From: Bacteroidota bacterium
GTDB lineage: Bacteria; Bacteroidota; Bacteroidia; Bacteroidales; Prolixibacteraceae
Assembly: GCA_029265715.1 (NCBI GenBank)
Contig: JAJUGZ010000013.1
Location: forward strand, 1-60,676
Direction: 5' to 3'
Length of the DNA: 60,676 nucleotides
Part shown: positions 16,668 to 26,962 of the stretch, one piece after another
Position numbering within the stretch: position 1 is the stretch's first letter
Layout: each line of letters begins with the position of its first letter
Notes under the pieces: generated by a model
Database searches by the model: none
The model's input: the letters and a program-made list of their open reading frames with translations, nothing else
Told to the model about the DNA's origin: nothing
Program-made: the position numbers and the translations under genes

Positions 16668-18656
16668 ATGATGAGAAAAGTATTCCTTGCAGGGATGATT
16701 ATTACGTTGTGTTCTTCGATTTTTACAAAAGGACAAAATTTATTACGCGACAGAAAAAAAGAAACAATTGAAGCCGACAGTGTCCAAAACGGGATTCTGT
16801 ACCTAAAAAAATTTCTGGATTCATCGGGACCATGGAAAATTGAGAATCCGGTCCTGCAAAAATCGATTAACGGGTTGATCCATTTTGCCGAAGATGAAAA
16901 AATCGATAGTGTTTTGATCCGGCTAAACCGGCTGCAACGTTACGGACAAGACAACTACGTGGTTCGCAATCCCCTGCTGATACCCGATAGTCTTTCGGTT
17001 CCCGGGTACCAGCCTTATGCGAAAATCCTCGAAAACATGAAACAACTTGACCGGCAAATCTGGAACGGTGTCGACCTGAACTCAATTCCGGTACCCGACG
17101 AACTGATTACCAATGTAGTCCGTAAATTACCGTTACTAAAACAAGGAGACTACACGGTTCTGATTCAAAAACGATTGGTCCGGATGCCCGATAGTTTAAA
17201 AAATGCAGGTGCCGTGGCCGATTCGCTGATGCGTACCCCCAAAGACCTGGCCCGAGCCCGGAGGCTCGACAGTTTAAGAACGTCGATTTTTGAAGCAGCC
17301 CGATTGAGGTACAACGAACAAATGATCAAGTATATCACCGACTCGGTAAAATTAGATTACCGTCAATATGCCGTTCGGGTTTATTCCGATTCGTTGCAAA
17401 ACCACCTGAAAGACTCACTTCAAAACCTGAACAAACAAAGGCTTACCGCATACAACACCCAGATCGTTACCCAGGTAAACGACTCAATCCGCCGATATGT
17501 AAATATCCTGAGAAAGCTTGCCGAACGCGATTCGGTTGCCCTTTGGGTGCACAACCTGACCAATGACTCGACCCAAGTTTGGTTACGGAACAACAAACGA
17601 ACATACAGCCGGATGTTTATCAAGAACGAGCAAAACGATTCGTTGGGAGTAAAATTCATGAACCTCAGCAAAAACTCAATCCGGATGATGATTGATGACG
17701 GGGTAACCTTTCAGCGCATATCACAACGACAACGACGTGATTTTGACTTTAACCAGTTCAATTCGCCCAAAAAAAACCTGGAACAAATCAACTCCAGATA
17801 CAAAATCGTAACCCCTTGGACTTTAGCCGGAAACGGAAATTTTGGATTCACTCAAACCTACCTGAACAACTGGAAAAAAGGGGGGAAAAGCTCGCTGGCC
17901 TTTCTCACGGTCCTGAAAGGATCAGCGAACTATTCTCAGGGAAAAGTAAAATGGGAAAACAGCGCCGAAATACGAAGTGGATGGATCAGACAGGGCGGCG
18001 ACAGCATTATCCAGAAAAACGATGATAAGTTTGAGGTTATTTCCCGCGTCGGATACAGCGCTTTCAAAAAATGGTATTATTCATCCGAAATTGATTTTGA
18101 AACCCAGTTATTTAACGGGTATAATTATCCAAACACAAAAACCCCGATCTCCGGGTTCCTGTCGCCGGCCACAACAACGATCAAGGTAGGTCTCGACTAT
18201 AAACCAAACAACAATTTTTCGTTGTTTATCTCCCCGCTAACGGCCAAGTCCATTTTCGTCCGCGATACTGCCCGCATCGACCAAACCAAGTACGGCATCG
18301 ACAAAGACAAGCGTACTTATTGGAAACCCGGTCTGAATGCCGACCTCAGTTATAAAAAGAATTTTGGCACCAATCTGACGTATGAAACCAAATACAAAAT
18401 GTTCATCAATTATACAAAATTATCAAGTTTTGATGTGAACTGGGAAAATACGCTCACGGCCAAATTGACAAACGTCATTAACATGACCATGATGCTGAAT
18501 ATGATCTACGACGACGATGTAACTTTTGCCACCAACCGCGTCGATTCTAACGGGAAAACTATTTATAAACCCAAATGGCAAACCAAAGAATTGATAACCA
18601 TAGGCTTTACCTACAAGCTAAACAAAAATGTCTACCGCAGAAAAGATGTAAATTAA
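16668..18656 (+). CDS. DUF3078 family exported protein
   Basis: A 662-aa protein with a signal peptide (cleavage near KGQ, about residue 23). Residues 30-380 are helical and charged, with repeated DSL motifs that suggest a coiled, periplasmic stalk. The C-terminal third (about 380-655) is the DUF3078 barrel-like region (WTLAGNGNFGFTQTYLNNW...GGKSSLAFL), rich in aromatic beta-strands. DUF3078 proteins are typical Bacteroidota outer-membrane or periplasmic proteins of unknown role. The usual length is nearer 300 to 550 aa, so the N-terminal extension is long here. A terminator follows at 18688-18724. Confidence 0.82.
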   Translation: MMRKVFLAGMIITLCSSIFTKGQNLLRDRKKETIEADSVQNGILYLKKFLDSSGPWKIENPVLQKSINGLIHFAEDEKIDSVLIRLNRLQRYGQDNYVVRNPLLIPDSLSVPGYQPYAKILENMKQLDRQIWNGVDLNSIPVPDELITNVVRKLPLLKQGDYTVLIQKRLVRMPDSLKNAGAVADSLMRTPKDLARARRLDSLRTSIFEAARLRYNEQMIKYITDSVKLDYRQYAVRVYSDSLQNHLKDSLQNLNKQRLTAYNTQIVTQVNDSIRRYVNILRKLAERDSVALWVHNLTNDSTQVWLRNNKRTYSRMFIKNEQNDSLGVKFMNLSKNSIRMMIDDGVTFQRISQRQRRDFDFNQFNSPKKNLEQINSRYKIVTPWTLAGNGNFGFTQTYLNNWKKGGKSSLAFLTVLKGSANYSQGKVKWENSAEIRSGWIRQGGDSIIQKNDDKFEVISRVGYSAFKKWYYSSEIDFETQLFNGYNYPNTKTPISGFLSPATTTIKVGLDYKPNNNFSLFISPLTAKSIFVRDTARIDQTKYGIDKDKRTYWKPGLNADLSYKKNFGTNLTYETKYKMFINYTKLSSFDVNWENTLTAKLTNVINMTMMLNMIYDDDVTFATNRVDSNGKTIYKPKWQTKELITIGFTYKLNKNVYRRKDVN

Positions 18657-18687
18657 AACCCCATCGCCAGAGAGTGCTCGCCATACA

Positions 18688-18724
18688 AAAAAGTCTTGTC
18701 CTTCCCGGGCAAGACTTTTTTTTT
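18688..18724 (+). terminator. Terminator of the DUF3078 gene
   Basis: A perfect 11-bp stem (18688-18698 with 18710-18720, AAAAAGTCTTG / CAAGACTTTTT) followed by a T run. Confidence 0.85.
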
Positions 18725-18830
18725 GTATCCAGGACAAAATCAGATTCAATTTTATTCCTGAAGTTCATTTTTTGCAGTTATTTTTACTCCTGATTTAAAC
18801 CTATAACATAAACAACTAAACAAATTAACG

Positions 18831-19703
18831 ATGAGGACATCTACAAATTTCCACAGCATTGTTCTTGTAGCATTTTTGGCCATATTCGTATTCGGAAATT
18901 TATCGGCCAAAACTCCGACAGCCAAACACAAACAAATCGGGATCCAACTTTGGTCAGTTCGCGACGACATGCAGAAAGACCCGGTTGGAACAATCGAAAA
19001 ACTCGGCAAGATGGGCTATAAACTGGTTGAAGCAGCCGGCTATTCAGACGGCAAATTTTACGGGATGACGCCTGCCGAATTTAAAGCCCTGTGCAATAAA
19101 AACGGCTTAAACTTTTTCTCGTCTCATACTGGGCATCCGGTGCCAACCAAAGAAAACTGGGATGAAACCATGAAATGGTGGGATACGTGTATTGCCGCCC
19201 ATAAAGCAGCCGGCGTAAAATACATCGTTCAGCCATCGATGGACAAAGTTGGTTACGAAAGCATTGAAGGCATCCAACGTTATTGCGACTATTTCAATGC
19301 AGTTGGCGAAAAATGCAATAAAAACGGAATCCGCTTTGGTTATCACAACCACAATGCCGAATTTACAACCGTACACAACGGACAAACGGTATATGACTAT
19401 ATGCTGACCCACACCGATCCGAAAAAAGTAATGTTCCAGTTAGACCTCTACTGGATTGCCCAAGGAGGAAAAAATGCCGTTGACTATTTCAACAAGTACC
19501 CCAAACGATTCGAACTGTGGCACATTAAAGACGAGAAAGAACTGGGCGCCAGCGGTACCATGGATTTCAAAACACCATTTGCAAATGCAGCCAAAGCCGG
19601 CATGAAAAACTACATCGTTGAAGTGGAACGATATGATTTTGAACCGCTGGTAAGCGTTCAGAGAAGCCTTGAATTCCTTCAAAATGCCGATTACGTCAAA
19701 TAA
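18831..19703 (+). CDS. Exported sugar phosphate isomerase/epimerase-like TIM barrel protein
   Basis: A 290-aa protein with a signal peptide (cleavage near LSAK, about residue 25) followed by an AP-endonuclease-2-type TIM barrel. Characteristic strand ends are visible: GIQLWSVRDDM, a metal-ligand Glu in KLVEAAGY, GYHNHNAEF, MFQLDLYW and IVEVERYD. Exported members in Bacteroidota often occur with carbohydrate genes; the substrate is unknown. The gene stands alone, with a terminator at 19730-19764. Confidence 0.85.
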   Translation: MRTSTNFHSIVLVAFLAIFVFGNLSAKTPTAKHKQIGIQLWSVRDDMQKDPVGTIEKLGKMGYKLVEAAGYSDGKFYGMTPAEFKALCNKNGLNFFSSHTGHPVPTKENWDETMKWWDTCIAAHKAAGVKYIVQPSMDKVGYESIEGIQRYCDYFNAVGEKCNKNGIRFGYHNHNAEFTTVHNGQTVYDYMLTHTDPKKVMFQLDLYWIAQGGKNAVDYFNKYPKRFELWHIKDEKELGASGTMDFKTPFANAAKAGMKNYIVEVERYDFEPLVSVQRSLEFLQNADYVK

Positions 19704-19729
19704 ACAAAACAGCGAAGCCCAATAAGAGA

Positions 19730-19764
19730 AAACCATCTTCTGCATTTCAGAAGGTGGTTTTTTT
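19730..19764 (+). terminator. Terminator of the sugar isomerase-like gene
   Basis: A 13-bp stem with one G-U pair (19730-19742 with 19748-19760), followed by a T run. Confidence 0.85.
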
Positions 19765-19842
19765 ATGTCAAAAAACAGAAATTTGTCGGTTCTGATTACC
19801 TTCAAATGACAAAAGTCAACCAGATTTTCGGTCCGTAACATT

Positions 19843-19850
19843 TACCTTTG
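19843..19850 (+). promoter_or_regulatory. Candidate promoter box of the YitT-HAD pair
   Basis: TACCTTTG, 17 bases before the ATG. It is the same box and downstream CAG as in small RNA unit 1. Confidence 0.55.
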
Positions 19851-19867
19851 CAGCAAATATTTTTATC

Positions 19868-20791
19868 ATGGTTTTTCTGCCAAACGAAAAAATTTTCAGT
19901 CTGAAATGGTTTAAGGATTATAGCCTCATCTTGATTGGCTCTTTTATTCTGGCTGTCGGTTTTGTTTTTTTCATCTCGCCCCACCGCATTGTTCCTGGCG
20001 GGGTTTACGGCATTGCCATCGTTGTCCACTACATGACGGCGGGCGTGTTCCGGTTTTGGCCCGATGGGATCCCGATCGGTTTATTCGGGTTAATACTGAA
20101 CATTCCGTTAACCATTGCCGGTATAAAAATTCTTGGCCCGCGTTTTGGCGTAAAAACAGTGGTTGGTTTTGTTTTGTCGTCGGTTTTCATGGATATGATC
20201 ACTTATATGAGAGTCGACGGCGATGCGCCACTGGTTCAGGATGTATTGCTCTCGTGCGTTTTTGGAGGCGTCTTGGTTGGATTTGGGCTTGGCCTGATTT
20301 TTAAAGCCCGGGCAACATCCGGAGGCTCTGACATCATTGCCATGATCATCGCCAAATACACGCACCTGCAATTGGGGCAATTGATGATTTATGTCGATTC
20401 GGCCATTGTTTTATGCGGGTTGGTCGCTTTTAAAGATTGGCAAATCCCGCTTTATTCGTGGGTGGTTATTTACATCACCGGAAAAGCCATCGATATAACC
20501 CTTGAAGGAAGTGATTACAACAAGGCCTTGCTAATTATCTCTGAAAAACACGAAGAAATTAAACACAAAATCCTGATTGACCTGGAACGAGGTGGCACCT
20601 ACCTGAATGGGACCGGCATGTATACCGGCGAACAAAAACAAATTATTTATACCGTCGTTAGCCGCCGCGAAGTTGCTATTTTGGAAGAGTTTATAAGTAA
20701 AATCGACCCGGATGCTTTTATCACGGTCATGGATGCACGCGAAATCCTTGGAGAAGGGTTCCAATCGCTTAAACACAAAGTAGAAGAGTAA
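19868..20791 (+). CDS. YitT family membrane protein (DUF161 plus DUF2179)
   Basis: A 307-aa inner-membrane protein. About five to six hydrophobic spans occupy residues 17-205, including the GGVYGIAIVVHY and FKARATSGGSDIIAM motifs of the YitT family. A cytoplasmic DUF2179 domain follows (about 235-295, ISKIDPDAFITVMDA). The transport substrate of the family is not firmly known. The HAD phosphatase gene begins 32 bases downstream with no terminator between, so the two are probably co-transcribed. Confidence 0.9.
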   Translation: MVFLPNEKIFSLKWFKDYSLILIGSFILAVGFVFFISPHRIVPGGVYGIAIVVHYMTAGVFRFWPDGIPIGLFGLILNIPLTIAGIKILGPRFGVKTVVGFVLSSVFMDMITYMRVDGDAPLVQDVLLSCVFGGVLVGFGLGLIFKARATSGGSDIIAMIIAKYTHLQLGQLMIYVDSAIVLCGLVAFKDWQIPLYSWVVIYITGKAIDITLEGSDYNKALLIISEKHEEIKHKILIDLERGGTYLNGTGMYTGEQKQIIYTVVSRREVAILEEFISKIDPDAFITVMDAREILGEGFQSLKHKVEE

Positions 20792-20823
20792 CTAAAATCA
20801 ATAACCCTACGTTTCAGCCCGCG

Positions 20824-21468
20824 ATGATCGAAGCAGTTATTTTTGATATGGATGGCGTTTTAGCCGATACAGAACCGTTTCACAAACAGGTCGAGCAACT
20901 GGTTTTTGCCGAAGCAGGCCTTCAGATTGAAGAAAAAGAACATTGGGATTATTCGGGTGTTGCTACCGATGTCATGTGGCAAATGATCGCACAACACCAC
21001 CAACTCCCAAGAACAATCGAAGAAATGGTCATCCGCAATTCAGAAGTTTGCTTCGATTTCTTCTCGAATCTGGAACACATCGAACCCATGCCGGGATTGG
21101 TCAATATCCTTCAGAAAATAAAAGACAAAGGTTACAAAATGGGGGTTGGGACATCTTCGGTACCCGAAATTATCGAAATTGTCCTGAACCGCTGCGGTAT
21201 TCGTCAATATTTTGAAGCGATAGCCAACAGCGGCGAAGCTGGAAAGAGCAAACCGGCTCCGGATGTTTTCTTACTGGCAGCCCAAAAGTTGGGAGTTGAC
21301 CCGCAAAACTGCATCGTTGTTGAAGATTCGAAAAATGGGATTGCTGCAGCCAAAGCAGCCAACATGTATTGCGTAGCCTATTGTCCCGCTTCGTCAAACC
21401 AAGATGTAAGTAAGGCCGACACGGTTATCAGCCACTACAACGAATTAGCCTGCATATTAAACATTTAG
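20824..21468 (+). CDS. HAD-superfamily phosphatase, beta-phosphoglucomutase-like
   Basis: A 214-aa soluble enzyme. Motif I FDMDGVLAD places the nucleophile at Asp8 and the general acid/base at Asp10. Motif II is the GTSS stretch (GVGTSSVPE), motif III is the Lys in GKSKPAPD, and motif IV is VVEDSKNG. The cap domain lies between motifs I and II. This is the pattern of beta-phosphoglucomutase/sugar-phosphatase relatives; the substrate is not determinable. Probably co-transcribed with the YitT gene. Confidence 0.9.
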   Translation: MIEAVIFDMDGVLADTEPFHKQVEQLVFAEAGLQIEEKEHWDYSGVATDVMWQMIAQHHQLPRTIEEMVIRNSEVCFDFFSNLEHIEPMPGLVNILQKIKDKGYKMGVGTSSVPEIIEIVLNRCGIRQYFEAIANSGEAGKSKPAPDVFLLAAQKLGVDPQNCIVVEDSKNGIAAAKAANMYCVAYCPASSNQDVSKADTVISHYNELACILNI

Positions 21469-21511
21469 AGGGAAGATTAACTAAACTCCCCTCCAAATGC
21501 TTTTTTAATTT

Positions 21512-24316
21512 CTAATATCCCAAATCCAGCCCTTTTCTCGTCGCCGGGATTCCGAAACGCATCCACTCAGGCATCGGTTCTCCTTTCAGATAATGATCAA
21601 AAAAACCTTTCATCCGGATAGTCAAATCCATGCGGTTTCCCCAGCTTTCGGCTTTCAGGTTGTGGGGTTCGTTGTTATAGGTCAACATCCAAACTGGTTT
21701 TCGCAGCCTGCGCAAAGCGGTAAACAATTCAATGCCCTGATACCAGGGAACTGCCCCATCGTTATCGTTGTGCATGATTAATAACGGTGTCTGAATTTTG
21801 GGAGCAAAAAACAAAGGTGAGTTTTCAATGTAATTCAGCGGCTTATCCCACAGAGAAGCCCCGATCCGGCTTTGCTCCCGTTCGTACTGGAACATTCGTG
21901 AAAGACCCGACTCCCACCGGATACCGCCATAAGCGCTCGTCATGTTGCTCACCGGAGCCCCGGCCATGGCCGCTGCAAACATATTGGTCTGAGTTATCAG
22001 CCATGCCGTTTGATAACCGCCCCAGCTTTGGCCCTGTATCCCGATGCGATCGCGATCTACAAACTGAAACATGTTGCAAACAAACTGGGTTCCGCTGATC
22101 ACCGCATTAAACGCGCTTTGTCCGGGATACCCTTCGGTATACGTAATATCAGGAACAAAAACCAGGTAATCGTTACTCACAAAGAATGTTTTATTGATCG
22201 TTGACCGACTGGGGGCCGGCGCCGAATACTGGTGTAAATTATCGGCATTCCGTTCGTAGAAATACACGATCATCGGGTACTTCTTCCCCAGGTCGATGTT
22301 ATTCGGGAAATAGAGCAAACCTTCCATTTCTTCGCCGGAAAATGCCCGCCAGTGCACCAACCGAACGCCGCACCATTTATATTTCTTTTGCTGCGGATTG
22401 GCATCGGTTATTTTCCGCGGCTTCTCAAAATTGCTTGCACTGAGCCAGTAATCCGGGAATTCGTCGACCGACTCACGCGTCCAGATCAGCTGATCGGCAT
22501 TTTTTGCTTTCTTCGGATTGCCAAAACGAACGGCATCCATGGTCAGCATTCTCGGGTCGATGTAACTACGAAAGTCTCCGACAAAAAATCCCGACGACTT
22601 GCTACGTTCGTCAAACGCACTTAGTAAAACCGGCTTTGATGTATCTATGTTTTCTTCTTCCGGATCGAGTTTCACATAGCGAAGTTTTACAAAATTTTTG
22701 CGCCCGAAATTGCGGGTGGCGTTCACCGGAACTTTCGAACCATCCGGATCAAGCCGCCAGATGTCGTATCGGTCGTAAATAAACACAGCACGGTCGCCCT
22801 CTGCCCATCCGGCGATACCATACGGATTGGCTTCGGTGGGAACGTCTTTGCGCTCGTCATAAAAAGCGACCGGGATATTTTTTGTCAGGTTTAGAACTTC
22901 AGCCGAAGTGAGTACCGTTGAGCGGGCATAATAACTGCTGTCGGCCGGGTCGAACCAAAGCACGTAGTTTCCCTGAGGCGAAAGTGTTACCAACGATTTG
23001 GCTTTTACGACCAACCGTTTAATCCCGGTTTCAATGTCAATCAGATAATAGTCGCCATCTTCCAGGCCAGTCCACGAAGCCGAAAGCTTATAGGGTGTTT
23101 CATCTTTTCCCAGCGCATATTTGCCATTCCCTTTTTGCTGGTACTTCACATCGCGGACCATCGGATCGGCCAGCTGAATAAACTTCTGTTTTTCGATCAG
23201 ATAAACAGCCAGATACGTTCTCTTCTTTTCCTTATCAACTTTCATTTTCTGTTCGGACTGTAATTCCATATCCTGCCAACTCCACACATCTAAGGTTGCT
23301 TTTTCGTCATCGGCCAGCGTATCTTTGGGCTCCGGTGCCGGGATCCGGGCTGTTCCGAAGAAAATGCGCTGCCCGTTTTGCGAAAACTTTAACTCTCCGT
23401 TTTCGGAAGGAGCCCAGCCAATTGGCATCCCCTGGGTCGATTTATTGACGGCTTCAACCGGATTGCCCAGTATCAACGATCCGAAATACATGGCAAACGT
23501 CTTATTTTTAGTGGTATCTGGCGAAAACAGGAAGGCATATTTACCACCTTCATCATCGGTTGTTACCTGTTTAACAGTTCCTGCTCCGGAGAAAATAGAA
23601 CGGGATTTGCCGGATTCTGTGTCAAAAATGTAAACATCGGAACGAATCATTGAATCGGCCATGGTGACCACATAAGAAATGCTGTGACCTTTTCGGGCAT
23701 AATGAAAATCAGAAACATGCTGAATTGAAAGCGTATCGGCAGTTGCAGTGTTAAGCAAGACCAATGTTGATGTTTCTTCTGCCTTAGGCCAGCCTTTTTT
23801 TCTTTTATCATCCGGTTTTTCATCCTTTTTCTTTTCCGGAGTTGTTAAGAAAGCAATCCACCGGGCATTTTCTTCCGGGATATCATAACTTTTCAACCGT
23901 GGATATGTATACACTTTGTGCGATTTCAGGATTAAAACGCCCAGACTATCCTGGGGCATTTGTTCTTTTTTCAGTTTTTTAATTTTCGCGGCCCGGAGTG
24001 TATCGAGCGGGGTTTTGATTTTATAAACCAAATAGTCGTTATCCGGAGAAATTTTGGCATCGTACCCTCTGGCCAGCGTATCGTTTTTTTTCCCTTCCAG
24101 GTACTTTAAAACCAAGTTCCCGTCGCCATGCTGCGGATTGATTTCAAAAGCAGCCAGCTGGCCGTTATTCGAGATGCTGGCGCCATCAATGGTTTTCCAT
24201 AAAGCAAAATCACCATAGGTCAATGTTTTTTTCTCAACGGCCTGCCCGAATGAGAAGAATGGGCTCCATATCACAATCAAAAAAGCGTACAGAACAAAAA
24301 CTGAGTGTTTCTTCAT
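21512..24316 (-). CDS. Prolyl oligopeptidase family (S9) peptidase, exported
   Basis: About 934 aa with a signal peptide ending near FSFGQ. Residues 30-640 form a beta-propeller-like region with WD-type repeats. The C-terminal alpha/beta-hydrolase domain carries Ser764 (GQSWGGY), Asp853 (HNDNDGAVPW) and His885 (NEPHN). The likely role is periplasmic cleavage of peptides after specific residues, as in DPP-type enzymes. An unusual Lys/Asp/Pro-rich insertion (TTPEKKKDEKPDDKRKKG) occurs around residues 145-170. The start is the MKKHS methionine at 24316; the in-frame ATG at 24325 adds three residues. Confidence 0.92.
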   Translation of the reverse strand: MKKHSVFVLYAFLIVIWSPFFSFGQAVEKKTLTYGDFALWKTIDGASISNNGQLAAFEINPQHGDGNLVLKYLEGKKNDTLARGYDAKISPDNDYLVYKIKTPLDTLRAAKIKKLKKEQMPQDSLGVLILKSHKVYTYPRLKSYDIPEENARWIAFLTTPEKKKDEKPDDKRKKGWPKAEETSTLVLLNTATADTLSIQHVSDFHYARKGHSISYVVTMADSMIRSDVYIFDTESGKSRSIFSGAGTVKQVTTDDEGGKYAFLFSPDTTKNKTFAMYFGSLILGNPVEAVNKSTQGMPIGWAPSENGELKFSQNGQRIFFGTARIPAPEPKDTLADDEKATLDVWSWQDMELQSEQKMKVDKEKKRTYLAVYLIEKQKFIQLADPMVRDVKYQQKGNGKYALGKDETPYKLSASWTGLEDGDYYLIDIETGIKRLVVKAKSLVTLSPQGNYVLWFDPADSSYYARSTVLTSAEVLNLTKNIPVAFYDERKDVPTEANPYGIAGWAEGDRAVFIYDRYDIWRLDPDGSKVPVNATRNFGRKNFVKLRYVKLDPEEENIDTSKPVLLSAFDERSKSSGFFVGDFRSYIDPRMLTMDAVRFGNPKKAKNADQLIWTRESVDEFPDYWLSASNFEKPRKITDANPQQKKYKWCGVRLVHWRAFSGEEMEGLLYFPNNIDLGKKYPMIVYFYERNADNLHQYSAPAPSRSTINKTFFVSNDYLVFVPDITYTEGYPGQSAFNAVISGTQFVCNMFQFVDRDRIGIQGQSWGGYQTAWLITQTNMFAAAMAGAPVSNMTSAYGGIRWESGLSRMFQYEREQSRIGASLWDKPLNYIENSPLFFAPKIQTPLLIMHNDNDGAVPWYQGIELFTALRRLRKPVWMLTYNNEPHNLKAESWGNRMDLTIRMKGFFDHYLKGEPMPEWMRFGIPATRKGLDLGY

Positions 24317-24471
24317 AATCTGCAAAAATTTTCTTCGTCAGGATGATCTCCCGGATGTATTACAATTTTCGGGAAATACCTCGTTATAACAATTTAACAG
24401 GGTAGTTACCATTACCGAAATAACGAAAAAAAACAGCGAAACAGATATGTTGTTAAACTCATCACGAAAAG

Positions 24472-25743
24472 CTAAAATCCTTTCAGGAAATAAGCCAATG
24501 CAATTCCCAGGTAGTTCCCGAAAACATAGCCCAAAATGCCGGTGGTAAGTCCGGAAAGAATAATGTCGCGGTTACGGAGCGCCCCGGCTACGACCGGCAC
24601 AAACGGCGGAGAAAAGGTAAGGGCCGTAATGGTAACGATCGTGGTATCGGTATCGACCCTGAAAATATACGACAGCCCCACGTGAATAATCATTGACCCA
24701 AAAACACCCAACACAACAAACAGAAACAGGCTCAGAAATTCAATCCGGAACATACCCAACAGGTTCGCCATCGACGAAACAACCAACGAGAATACAATAA
24801 TCAGGTACATGCCCAGCTGAAACGTTTTCTCCAGCCGGTTTACCCACTTGATCGTGCTGAAAGCCAGTCCAAGCGTTGTGATGGTGAGGATAACGGTAAC
24901 CATTCTGGCTTTTTCCGGAACAACCAATCCAAGCCCGCCCCCGGCTGCGACAATTAAAATAGCGAGCCCCAATGCTTTTGCCAGTTGGATGCCCACTGAA
25001 CGGGTCAGCATACCAATATAGTTATCAACACCTTCGGCTTCCTGCACAATATTTTTCAGATTAACATGCCGGTGGCTCTCACTGAAATGCGGTAAGAACC
25101 GGTTGAACAACCGCTGCGCGCTGGTAAGCAAAAAAAGAAGGCAAACGGCCCCCAGAACCAGGTCGTAGGTATGGGTCAGGATAAAAATAGTGGGGTTCAC
25201 TTCGAGCGCCGTGCTGATGGCAGCCAGGTTAGGTGTGCCACCGGTATAAATGCCAACCAGCATTCCAGAAACTTTCCAGGCTCCATCGATGCTGTTTTTG
25301 AAAAGAAAATACCCGACAATAACGACAATCAGCAACGAAATTACGCCAAGCGCCAATGAAAGCATGGCTTCGCGGGCCAGCTTGAGCCAGCGTTTCAAAT
25401 CGAGCGAAAAAAGCAACAACGGGATAGCCAGCGGAATAACGATCGTTATAATGTTATTTTGAATCGATGAGATCTCGTTTCTAAACACATCGCCAGGAGT
25501 GATAACGCCATCCTGTAGCAACTTTGTGACCTGATCGCCGGGCAGCGACGATTTGCCGGCAACAAGCGCGCTGTAGGCTTCGGTGGCTGTTGGAAATAAT
25601 CCTGAATTTCCGACCAGTAACCCAATTGCATAGGCCATTACTACAGCACCAATCTTGTTGGCCAGCTTCGAGATGTGTGTCAGATAAACAATCAGCGCAG
25701 GTGTCAGAAAATAAAACAACACCAGTATGGAAGCCAGAATCAT
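24472..25743 (-). CDS. DUF819 family membrane protein
   Basis: A 423-aa inner-membrane protein with about eleven hydrophobic spans. The motifs GIYTGGTPNLAAISTAL (about 165-182) and AYAIGLLVGN near the N-terminus match DUF819, a transporter-like family related to Na+-dependent carriers; the substrate is unknown. A TATCTTTG box lies 27 bases upstream, and the exchanger gene ends 81 bases before its start on the same strand. Confidence 0.88.
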   Translation of the reverse strand: MILASILVLFYFLTPALIVYLTHISKLANKIGAVVMAYAIGLLVGNSGLFPTATEAYSALVAGKSSLPGDQVTKLLQDGVITPGDVFRNEISSIQNNIITIVIPLAIPLLLFSLDLKRWLKLAREAMLSLALGVISLLIVVIVGYFLFKNSIDGAWKVSGMLVGIYTGGTPNLAAISTALEVNPTIFILTHTYDLVLGAVCLLFLLTSAQRLFNRFLPHFSESHRHVNLKNIVQEAEGVDNYIGMLTRSVGIQLAKALGLAILIVAAGGGLGLVVPEKARMVTVILTITTLGLAFSTIKWVNRLEKTFQLGMYLIIVFSLVVSSMANLLGMFRIEFLSLFLFVVLGVFGSMIIHVGLSYIFRVDTDTTIVTITALTFSPPFVPVVAGALRNRDIILSGLTTGILGYVFGNYLGIALAYFLKGF

Positions 25744-25770
25744 GAACCCGGGTTTTAGTTTTCAGCGAGG

Positions 25771-25778
25771 CAAAGATA
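25771..25778 (-). promoter_or_regulatory. Candidate promoter box of the DUF819 gene
   Basis: TATCTTTG on the minus strand, 27 bases before the ATG at 25743. Confidence 0.55.
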
Positions 25779-25823
25779 GGAAAAATGCCTTCGGCTGGCC
25801 CCATTCATTTTCTCGGGTGGATG

Positions 25824-26780
25824 CTATACCTCTTTCCCTATCAGATAGGCCATGTACAAAAAAAAGAAAACAAACAAAAGTCCGGCCTCCCAACGGTCAA
25901 TCTTTTTACGCCGACCGGTAAACATTGCAACAAACAAGAAAACAGACCCACCCAGCAGCAGGAAAAGGTCGAAATTAAAGTTTGTTCCAACCGGAACCGG
26001 GCGGATCAGTGAGCTAACCGACAAGATCAACAGGATATTGAAAATATTGGACCCGATCACATTCCCGATAATAAGGTCACTGTTTTTGCGGAGCGCCGCA
26101 ACAACCGCCGTAACCAATTCGGGCAATGATGTGCCGGCTGCCAGGATGGTCAACCCGATCATTTTTTCGCTGACGCCCAGTTTCGACGCAACAACCACCG
26201 CGTTCTGAACCACCACTTTCCCGCCAATAATTAATCCGGAGAGACCAAGTACGATAAGCCCCCAAATCATCCAGGCCGGCTTTTCTGAAGAAAGGATCTT
26301 TTCATCGTCCTCATCACTTTTCATCCGAAAAACAACCAGATAGAAAAAGCAGACAAACCCGACCAGCAACAGGATTCCGTCCAGTCTCGAAAGCCGGGCC
26401 CCGCCACCTAGAAAAAAATCGTTACCTAGTAACAGCAGGCCAATCGTCGCCACAACCGAAATGGGAATTTCTCTCCAAACCGTTATTGATTTTACAGTGA
26501 TTGGCAAGATGATGCCCGATATGCCCAAGATCATGAATAAATTGAAGATGTTGCTGCCGATAATATTTCCCAGAACAAAGTCGACCCGGCCCTGCCACGA
26601 AGCAATCGTATTAACCACCAGTTCGGGGGCCGAAGTGCCGAAAGCAACGACAGTCAGCCCGATCATTAAATCAGAAACGCCATATTTTTTTGCCAGGGCC
26701 ACCGAACCATCGACCAGCCAATCGGCTCCTTTGATCAGGATAGCAAAACCTAAAACAATTAAAAACGACGCCAGTACCAT
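25824..26780 (-). CDS. Calcium/sodium antiporter, YrbG-like (CaCA superfamily)
   Basis: A 318-aa inner-membrane exchanger with about ten spans and two inverted alpha-repeats. The repeats are GLTVVAFGTSAPELVVN (about 41-57) with GNIIGSNIFN, and GLTILAAGTSLPELVTA with GNVIGSNIFN in the second half; each carries the cation-binding Glu. It probably exchanges Ca2+ for Na+ or H+. The start at 26780 follows a good AGGAGGG ribosome-binding site; the longer frame from 26858 adds 26 residues without membrane character and was rejected. Confidence 0.93.
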   Translation of the reverse strand: MVLASFLIVLGFAILIKGADWLVDGSVALAKKYGVSDLMIGLTVVAFGTSAPELVVNTIASWQGRVDFVLGNIIGSNIFNLFMILGISGIILPITVKSITVWREIPISVVATIGLLLLGNDFFLGGGARLSRLDGILLLVGFVCFFYLVVFRMKSDEDDEKILSSEKPAWMIWGLIVLGLSGLIIGGKVVVQNAVVVASKLGVSEKMIGLTILAAGTSLPELVTAVVAALRKNSDLIIGNVIGSNIFNILLILSVSSLIRPVPVGTNFNFDLFLLLGGSVFLFVAMFTGRRKKIDRWEAGLLFVFFFLYMAYLIGKEV

Positions 26781-26962
26781 TTGTCCCTCCTGCCTTAAAA
26801 TTAAACGACATGAAGGTATAACATTTGGATGTATAAAATGGATTACAACAAGCCCCAAAATATGGTTTTTCAGACAAGAAACCTAAATCCTCAATCAGAG
26901 GACAGGCGAAATAAATCAGATGAGGTTATAATTCGGCCCAAAGACATCATGCAATCCGTTCT